A stretch of DNA of 5,867 nucleotides from positions 1 to 5,867 of the forward strand of contig CANRHG010000122.1 in NCBI GenBank assembly GCA_947630385.1, given 5' to 3'. Both the position numbers and the translations under genes were made by a program. The stretch is from an uncultured Eubacteriaceae bacterium. GTDB taxonomy: Bacteria > Bacillota > Clostridia > Eubacteriales > Eubacteriaceae. This document shows positions 1-5,867 of this stretch, one piece after another. A model generated the notes under the pieces. The model was not told the DNA's origin. It saw nothing but the letters and a program-made list of their open reading frames with translations, and did no database searches. Within the stretch, counting starts at the first letter, position 1; the number at the start of each line of letters is the position of its first letter.

Positions 1-128
1 CCCGTTCCGTTTCTCTGGTTCAGTACGGACGTGATCGCCGCGGTCAGGGTCGTCTTTCCGTGGTCGACGTGTCCGATTGTTCCGATATTTACGTGTGGCT
101 TTGATCTATCAAATTTTTCCTTAGCCAT
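1..128 (-). CDS. tuf: Elongation factor Tu, N-terminal 42 residues (3' part outside window)
   Basis: EF-Tu is the cytoplasmic GTPase that carries aminoacyl-tRNA to the ribosomal A site. Only the start of the gene is present; it runs off the left edge after 42 full codons and two bases. The translation begins MAKEKFDRSKPHVNIGTIGH and continues into VDHGKTTLTAAIT, the standard EF-Tu N-terminus. The phosphate-binding loop GHVDHGKT lies at residues 19-26. The start is an ATG at 126-128, 15 bp after the fusA stop, with AAGGAG at 134-139 and a 5-nt spacer. Its place directly after fusA is the normal str-operon order, and the short gap suggests co-transcription and probably coupled translation. No terminator or convincing promoter lies between fusA and tuf. 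The rest of the G domain and domains II and III cannot be assessed. Confidence 0.97.
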   Translation of the reverse strand, partial: MAKEKFDRSKPHVNIGTIGHVDHGKTTLTAAITSVLNQRNGT

Positions 129-133
129 TTTTT

Positions 134-139
134 CTCCTT
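134..139 (-). promoter_or_regulatory. Ribosome binding site of tuf
   Basis: AAGGAG on the minus strand, five A residues before the ATG at 126-128. It lies wholly inside the 15-bp gap after the fusA stop and fixes the tuf start. Confidence 0.85.
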
Positions 140-143
140 TTAG

Positions 144-2216
144 TTATCTCTTTCCTTCGATAATTTCTTCTTGAATACTTTTCGGAACGGGTTCATAGTG
201 CGTAAACTGCATCGTATAAACGCCCCGTCCCTGTGTTTTTGAACGCAGCGAGGTCGCGTAGCCGAACATTTCTGCAAGCGGTACGATCCCGTGAATGATC
301 TGCGCTCCGTTTCTCTCTTCCAAGCCTTCCACCCGTCCTCTACGGGCGTTGATATCTCCTAAAACGTCTCCCATGTATTCTTCGGGAACCGTTACGTCAA
401 TTTTAAACATCGGTTCGACGATGATCGGTTTGGCCCTGTTCATCGCATCCCTAAAAGCCATGCTCGCGGCGATCTTAAAAGCCTGTTCGCTCGAGTCGAC
501 GTCGTGGTAAGACCCGTCGTAAACGGTAGCTTTTAAGTCCATCACCGGGAAACCCGCTAGGGTCCCGTTTAGCATCGCTTCTTTTACACCGGCCTCTACC
601 GCTCCGATGTACTCTCTCGGGATGACCCCACCGACGACCTTGTCTTCAAATACAAAACCTTCGCCGGGTTCTGCCGGCTCAAACTCGATCAGGCAGTGCC
701 CGTACTGGCCGTGCCCACCCGTCTGGTGGACGTATTTACCTTCGGCTTTGACGGGGACCGTGATCGCTTCACGATATGCGACCTGCGGTCGACCGATATT
801 GGCTTCAACTTTAAATTCCCTGAGCATCCGGTCGATAATGACATCTAAGTGCAGCTCTCCCATTCCGGAGATGATCGTCTGACCGGTTTCTTCGTCGGTG
901 TGGATCCTAAAGGTCGGGTCCTCTTCCGACAGTTTTTGCAGCGCGACCGCCATTTTTTCCTGACCGGCTTTGGTCTTCGGCTCGATCGCGACGTCGATTA
1001 CGGGCTCGGGGAACGTCATAGATTCCAGTACGACCGGGTGTTTTTCGTCCGCCAGGGTATCCCCGGTGGAGGTGTTCTTTAACCCGACCGCGGCGACGAT
1101 ATCTCCCGCGTAGATCTTTTGCAGATCCTCTCTATTGTTCGCGTGCATCTGCAGGATTCGCCCCAGGCGCTCTCTCTTGCCTCTGGTCGTGTTCATGACG
1201 TGGGCTCCGGTCTCAGCGGTTCCGGAGTAAACCCGCATAAAAGCGAGTTTTCCGACAAACGGGTCGGTCATGATCTTAAAGGCAAGCGCTGAAAACGGCT
1301 CGTCGTCGCTGACTTCCCGTGTTTCTTCCTCGTCTGTTCCAGGGACCTCTCCGGTGATGGCCGGAACGTCCACGGGTGAGGGCAGGTAGTCGACGATAGC
1401 GTCTAACATCATCTGCACGCCTTTGTTTTTATACGAACTCCCACACGTGACGGGGATGACGTCTACATCGATCGTGCCTTTTCTTAAGGCCTTTTTGATC
1501 ATCTCTTCTGAGATGTCTTCCCCTTCGATGTAGCGTTCCATGATTTCGTCGTCGATTTCCGCGAGTGCCTCGATCATGCGTTCGCGGTATTCGTGGGCTT
1601 CCTCGATCATGTCTTCCGGGATATCCGTGATCTCGACTTCGTTGCCCATTTCGTCTTTATAGATCTCGGCTTTCATCTTGATCAAATCGATGATCCCGAC
1701 AAAATCTTTTTCCTTTCCGATCGGAAGCTGGATCGGAACGGGGTTGGCTCCCAGACGGTCTCTGATCATCTCTACGGCGTTGTAAAAGTCCGCGCCGTTG
1801 ATGTCCATCTTGTTGATGTAGGCTAGCCTAGGAACGTTATACTCATCGGCCTGTCTCCAGACCGTTTCCGATTGCGGTTCAACACCGCCTTTTGCGCAGA
1901 ATACAGCGACGGCACCATCGAGTACCCTCAGGGAACGCTCTACTTCGACCGTAAAATCAACGTGTCCAGGGGTGTCGATTATATTGATCCGATTATCGTT
2001 CCAGTAACAGGTCGTGGCGGCCGATGTGATCGTGATGCCGCGTTCCTGTTCCTGTTCCATCCAGTCCATCTGGCTCGCCCCGTCGTGGGTCTCGCCGATC
2101 TTGTGGATTTTCCCGGAATAATAGAGGATCCTCTCAGTCGTCGTTGTCTTTCCTGCATCGATATGGGCCATAATACCAATGTTTCTGGTATTTTCTAAGC
2201 TATATTCTCTGGGCAA
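144..2216 (-). CDS. fusA: Elongation factor G, ribosomal translocase
   Basis: EF-G is the GTPase that moves tRNA and mRNA through the ribosome and, with RRF, splits ribosomes after termination. The protein is 690 residues, the usual bacterial length, and complete. In the G domain, G1 is AHIDAGKT at 17-24, switch I RGITI is at 59-63, G3 DTPGH is at 81-85 (with the GTPase histidine H85), and G4 NKMD is at 135-138. Domains II-III run roughly from 305 to 480. Domain IV (about 481-605) holds the tip motif SYHDVDS at 569-575, whose H571 matches the histidine that enters the decoding centre. Domain V completes the protein. This fits a working EF-G rather than a resistance-type or EF-G2 paralogue. 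The start is TTG at 2214-2216: it lies 10 bp after the rpsG stop, has AGGAGG in front, and gives the usual PREY N-terminus. The next in-frame ATG, at residue 16, would remove the strand before G1. The stop is TAA at 144-146. Confidence 0.98.
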   Translation of the reverse strand: MPREYSLENTRNIGIMAHIDAGKTTTTERILYYSGKIHKIGETHDGASQMDWMEQEQERGITITSAATTCYWNDNRINIIDTPGHVDFTVEVERSLRVLDGAVAVFCAKGGVEPQSETVWRQADEYNVPRLAYINKMDINGADFYNAVEMIRDRLGANPVPIQLPIGKEKDFVGIIDLIKMKAEIYKDEMGNEVEITDIPEDMIEEAHEYRERMIEALAEIDDEIMERYIEGEDISEEMIKKALRKGTIDVDVIPVTCGSSYKNKGVQMMLDAIVDYLPSPVDVPAITGEVPGTDEEETREVSDDEPFSALAFKIMTDPFVGKLAFMRVYSGTAETGAHVMNTTRGKRERLGRILQMHANNREDLQKIYAGDIVAAVGLKNTSTGDTLADEKHPVVLESMTFPEPVIDVAIEPKTKAGQEKMAVALQKLSEEDPTFRIHTDEETGQTIISGMGELHLDVIIDRMLREFKVEANIGRPQVAYREAITVPVKAEGKYVHQTGGHGQYGHCLIEFEPAEPGEGFVFEDKVVGGVIPREYIGAVEAGVKEAMLNGTLAGFPVMDLKATVYDGSYHDVDSSEQAFKIAASMAFRDAMNRAKPIIVEPMFKIDVTVPEEYMGDVLGDINARRGRVEGLEERNGAQIIHGIVPLAEMFGYATSLRSKTQGRGVYTMQFTHYEPVPKSIQEEIIEGKR

Positions 2217-2220
2217 TGTC

Positions 2221-2226
2221 CCTCCT
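2221..2226 (-). promoter_or_regulatory. Ribosome binding site that decides the TTG start of fusA
   Basis: A perfect AGGAGG lies directly after the rpsG TAG stop (2227-2229), with a 4-nt spacer GACA before the TTG at 2214-2216. No ATG or GTG nearby gives a sensible EF-G N-terminus, so the site supports TTG initiation. Ribosomes ending rpsG would stop right on this site, which suggests translational coupling. Confidence 0.88.
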
Positions 2227-2697
2227 CTACCAACGGTAATGCGCGAAAGCCTTGTTGGCTTCGGCCATCGCGTGGGTATCTTCTTTACGTTTGACCGCTG
2301 CGCCGGTATTGTTCATCGCGTCCATGATCTCGCCCGCGAGACGGTCTTTCATCGTCCGTTCGGAGCGTTTTCTGGCAAACTGTGTGAGCCAGCGTAGGGC
2401 CAAGGCTTGTTTTCTATCGTTTCTGATCTCGATCGGGACCTGGTAGGTCGCCCCACCGACGCGTCGCGCTTTGACTTCAAGCTGCGGCGTGATGTTTTTT
2501 AGGGCTTCGTCGAAGGCTTCGAGGGCGTCTTTTCCGGTACGTTCTTGAACGATATCAAAAGCGCCGTAGACGATCTTCTGGGCGATGCCTTTTTTCCCAT
2601 CGAGCATGATGTTGTTGATCAGTTTTGTGACTTTGGTACTGCCATATAGTGGATCCGGCAGGACCTCTCTTTTTGGAACTGGTCCTTTTCTGGGCAC
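2227..2697 (-). CDS. rpsG: 30S ribosomal protein S7
   Basis: S7 binds the 3' major domain of 16S rRNA, starts assembly of the 30S head and lines the E site next to the mRNA exit. The product is 156 residues, the normal length. It begins MPRKGPVPKREVLPDP and ends in the family signature EDTHAMAEANKAFAHYRW. The central RRVGGATYQVPIEI hairpin and the basic RWLTQFARKRSERTM helix are present. The start is GTG (2695-2697) with AGGAGG at 2704-2709; no in-frame ATG lies nearby that would keep the conserved PRKGP start. The stop is TAG, followed at once by the fusA ribosome binding site. It lies 74 bp after rpsL, the widest gap inside the operon, and that spacer can fold. In E. coli, S7 represses this operon by binding the rpsL-rpsG spacer; whether that holds here is inference. 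Confidence 0.98.
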   Translation of the reverse strand: MPRKGPVPKREVLPDPLYGSTKVTKLINNIMLDGKKGIAQKIVYGAFDIVQERTGKDALEAFDEALKNITPQLEVKARRVGGATYQVPIEIRNDRKQALALRWLTQFARKRSERTMKDRLAGEIMDAMNNTGAAVKRKEDTHAMAEANKAFAHYRW

Positions 2698-2703
2698 TTC
2701 TTC

Positions 2704-2709
2704 CCTCCT
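2704..2709 (-). promoter_or_regulatory. Ribosome binding site that decides the GTG start of rpsG
   Basis: AGGAGG with a 6-nt spacer GAAGAA before the GTG at 2695-2697. The strong site compensates for the non-ATG start and makes the start call secure. Confidence 0.88.
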
Positions 2710-2732
2710 AAAGAATTTCGTTATTCATTGGT

Positions 2733-2767
2733 ACTGCACGTCGTGCTGTGCTCATACAGGAGTATGA
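2733..2767 (-). promoter_or_regulatory. Two adjacent hairpins in the rpsL-rpsG spacer, possible S7 control site
   Basis: In the transcript, TCATAC (2762-2767) pairs with GTATGA (2752-2757) across a TCCT loop: six pairs. Two nucleotides later, GCAC (2743-2746) pairs with GTGC (2736-2739) around a GAC loop. That stem gains two more pairs (A2749-U2733 and C2748-G2734) beyond a single A-A mismatch. Neither stem is followed by a U run, so these are not terminators. They sit between the rpsL stop and the rpsG ribosome binding site, the place where E. coli S7 binds to repress the operon. The pairing is seen in the sequence; the regulatory role is inference. Confidence 0.4.
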
Positions 2768-2771
2768 TGCA

Positions 2772-3146
2772 CTACTTCTTCGGCTTTTTCGCTCCGTATT
2801 TTGAGCGTGCCTTTTTCCTGTCTTCTACTCCGGCCGTATCGAGCGCGCCGCGGATGATCTTGTAACGCACCCCTGGCAGGTCGCGGACACGTCCGCCCTT
2901 GATCAGGACGATCGAGTGTTCCTGCAGGTTGTGACCGATGCCCGGAATATAGGCAGTGACTTCCATACCATTGACTAACTTGACCCTGGCGATCTTACGA
3001 AGCGCCGAGTTTGGTTTCTTTGGAGTTGAAGTACGTACGGCTGTGCAGACGCCGCGTTTTTGCGGGTTAGCTTTAAGCGCCGGTGTCTTAGACTTTACGT
3101 CGGCGGTCTTTCGGCCCTGTCTGATCAGCTGGTTGATTGTAGGCAT
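2772..3146 (-). CDS. rpsL: 30S ribosomal protein S12
   Basis: S12 sits at the decoding centre of the 30S subunit, helps check codon-anticodon pairing and contacts EF-Tu and EF-G. The product is 124 residues and starts MPTINQLIRQGRKT. The core PQKRGVCTAVRTSTPKKPNS and GHNLQEHSIVLIKGGRVRDL are typical, as is the basic end RSKYGAKKPKK. It lacks the insertion of about 13 residues before PQKRGVC found in Bacilli. K43 in TPKKPNS is kept, but residue 88, nearly always lysine in GGRVKDLPG, is arginine here (codon CGC, 2883-2885), a known streptomycin-resistance change. D89, the methylthiolation site of many bacterial S12 proteins, is kept. Residue 96 is K rather than the common H, as in actinobacterial S12. 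The start is ATG (3144-3146) with AAGGGAG at 3152-3158, 20 bp after the L7Ae-like gene. The stop is TAG (2772-2774). Confidence 0.98.
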   Translation of the reverse strand: MPTINQLIRQGRKTADVKSKTPALKANPQKRGVCTAVRTSTPKKPNSALRKIARVKLVNGMEVTAYIPGIGHNLQEHSIVLIKGGRVRDLPGVRYKIIRGALDTAGVEDRKKARSKYGAKKPKK

Positions 3147-3151
3147 GTATT

Positions 3152-3158
3152 CTCCCTT
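3152..3158 (-). promoter_or_regulatory. Ribosome binding site of rpsL
   Basis: AAGGGAG, 5 nt before the ATG at 3144-3146. It matches the anti-Shine-Dalgarno sequence less well than the other sites in the operon, and this gene is one of only two here with an ATG start. Confidence 0.75.
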
Positions 3159-3166
3159 CTAGTTAT

Positions 3167-3403
3167 TTAACGTAAATCCGTAAGCCAGGCAATTGCAGAT
3201 GCCGGAAGCTCGATGCCGGCCACCTTGCCCAGAGTCTTTTTCTTCTCCCAACTCAACGGGACGTTTTGCTCTAGACAGTAAGCCTTGGCTTCCCCGATCA
3301 GCGGCGAGTCAGAATCTTCGGCTAAGATGACCCGCGTGACCCGCTTTTTTCTTAGCATCTTGATCGTCTGACGCAGTCCGATGACTTTCTCGTTAACTGC
3401 CAC
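3167..3403 (-). CDS. ybxF: L7Ae/L30e-family ribosomal-protein-like RNA-binding protein (YbxF/RplGB type)
   Basis: A 78-residue small basic protein of the L7Ae fold. Characterised members bind kink-turn RNA, and B. subtilis YbxF associates with the ribosome; its exact cellular role is poorly defined. The features seen fit the family: a short N-terminal helix, GLRQTIKML at 9-17 (the place of the RNA-contacting G..QT segment), the strand VTRVILAED at 22-30, a cysteine in AKAYCLEQNVP at 39-49, and the loop KTLGKVAGIE at 56-65 before the last helix. The length is close to that of its relatives (about 80). The start is GTG (3401-3403) with AAGGAGG at 3409-3415. It is the first gene of the str transcript, 100 bp after rpoC, and rpsL follows 20 bp after its TAA. 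Its position between rpoC and rpsL is the standard Bacillota arrangement. I am confident of the family, less so of the symbol. Confidence 0.93.
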   Translation of the reverse strand: MAVNEKVIGLRQTIKMLRKKRVTRVILAEDSDSPLIGEAKAYCLEQNVPLSWEKKKTLGKVAGIELPASAIAWLTDLR

Positions 3404-3408
3404 GTTTT

Positions 3409-3415
3409 CCTCCTT
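3409..3415 (-). promoter_or_regulatory. Ribosome binding site that decides the GTG start of the L7Ae-like gene
   Basis: AAGGAGG, a seven-base match to the anti-Shine-Dalgarno sequence, with a 5-nt spacer AAAAC before the GTG at 3401-3403. It lies inside the predicted 23-nt leader, so the leader holds little else. Confidence 0.88.
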
Positions 3416-3432
3416 TTTACGTCAACTTTTTA

Positions 3433-3461
3433 ATTATACCCAAAAGGGGGAGTTTTGTAAA
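3433..3461 (-). promoter_or_regulatory. Housekeeping sigma (SigA-type) promoter of the str operon
   Basis: On the minus strand, TTTACA (3456-3461) is followed by exactly 17 bp and a perfect TATAAT (3433-3438). Only one base of the -35 box differs from TTGACA. The DNA just upstream is AT-rich, with an A6 run at 3463-3468 and the T6 run of the rpoC terminator, and could act as an UP element. The expected start is G3426 (seven bases after the -10 box) or A3427, giving a leader of 23 or 24 nt before the GTG of the L7Ae-like gene. There is no extended -10 TG. The location between a terminator and the first str gene makes this a strong call. Confidence 0.9.
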
Positions 3462-3471
3462 ATTTTTTACA
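3456..3471. repeat. 16-bp inverted repeat covering the -35 box of the str promoter
   Basis: On the minus strand TGTAAAA and TTTTACA are perfect 7-bp arms around a central AA. The right arm contains the -35 hexamer TTTACA, and the left arm begins two bases past the terminator T run. A repressor bound here would block the promoter. However, the AT-rich make-up makes a chance palindrome possible, and I do not recognise it as a named operator. Confidence 0.4.
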
Positions 3472-3472
3472 T

Positions 3473-3496
3473 AAAAAACTCCGGCCAAAGCCGGAG
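3473..3496 (-). terminator. Intrinsic terminator after rpoC
   Basis: CTCCGGC (3490-3496) pairs perfectly with GCCGGAG (3479-3485) across a TTTG loop, followed at once by six T residues (3473-3478) in the minus-strand transcript. The stem has six G-C pairs out of seven. It begins 7 bp after the rpoC stop and ends the rpoBC unit before the str promoter. No T run follows it in the plus direction, so it looks one-directional. Confidence 0.93.
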
Positions 3497-3503
3497 CTAA
3501 AAT

Positions 3504-5867
<2,364 letters not shown>

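Noticed and set aside
1978..1983. Perfect TATAAT on the minus strand inside fusA, possible internal promoter for tuf
   Set aside because: No acceptable -35 box lies 16-18 bp upstream (TACTGG at 17 bp), and the bases encode the conserved N-I-I segment just before DTPGH.
1872..2198. Open frames on the plus strand opposite fusA and rpsG (also 1593-1826, 849-1082, 607-882 and 2179-2397)
   Set aside because: These are shadows of conserved genes; the translations resemble no family I know and have no initiation signals.
2708..2755. A 15-codon frame (MSTARRAVPMNNEIL, then TAG) in the rpsL-rpsG spacer, whose stop overlaps the rpsG ribosome binding site
   Set aside because: No ribosome binding site precedes its ATG, the ATG lies inside a predicted hairpin arm, and an open run this short is about an even chance. 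It would need ribosome profiling or conservation to revive.
3404..3426. Riboswitch, leader peptide or kink-turn site for the L7Ae-like protein in the str 5' leader
   Set aside because: The predicted leader is only about 23 nt and is mostly the ribosome binding site; no fold or kink-turn pattern fits.
3439..3448. CCC-AAAA-GGG inverted repeat in the str promoter spacer
   Set aside because: Three-base arms are too short to mean anything, and the extra G residues break symmetry.

Overview
The window is one stretch of a core translation and transcription locus, with every gene on the minus strand. Read in the direction of transcription (right to left), the order is: the 3' part of rpoC (RNA polymerase beta'), a small L7Ae-family ribosomal-protein-like gene (ybxF/rplGB type), rpsL (S12), rpsG (S7), fusA (EF-G) and the first 42 codons of tuf (EF-Tu). 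This is the end of the rpoBC unit followed by the str operon. An L7Ae-like gene between rpoC and rpsL is the usual arrangement in Bacillota. S12 is 124 residues and lacks the insertion before PQKRGVC that Bacilli such as B. subtilis carry, so the organism looks like a Bacillota member outside Bacilli, probably on the clostridial side. GC is roughly balanced by eye. I cannot place it more precisely.

Region by region: 3504-5867 is rpoC, cut by the right edge of the window and ending in a very acidic tail. Positions 3404-3503 are the only real control region. They hold a clean intrinsic terminator 7 bp after the rpoC stop, then a near-consensus housekeeping promoter (TTTACA, 17 bp, TATAAT) that should start the str transcript about 23 nt before the GTG of the L7Ae-like gene. 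The five str genes follow with gaps of 20, 74, 10 and 15 bp, and no further terminator is visible. The 74-bp rpsL-rpsG spacer can form two adjacent small hairpins. That is where S7 feedback control acts in E. coli. Three of the five str genes start with GTG or TTG, each behind a full AGGAGG. No stretch longer than 300 bases lacks a gene.

Functionally, the str genes supply two 30S proteins (decoding site and head), a K-turn-binding protein and the two elongation GTPases. They are made from one mRNA that is separated from rpoC transcription by the terminator.

I see no mobile element, CRISPR, RNA gene or undescribed system; this is a conserved housekeeping region. The points most worth a second look are arginine at S12 position 88, a classic streptomycin-resistance substitution, and the acidic C-terminal tail of beta'. 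Next come the compact overlap of terminator, AT-rich upstream element and palindrome at the str promoter, and the paired hairpins in front of rpsG.
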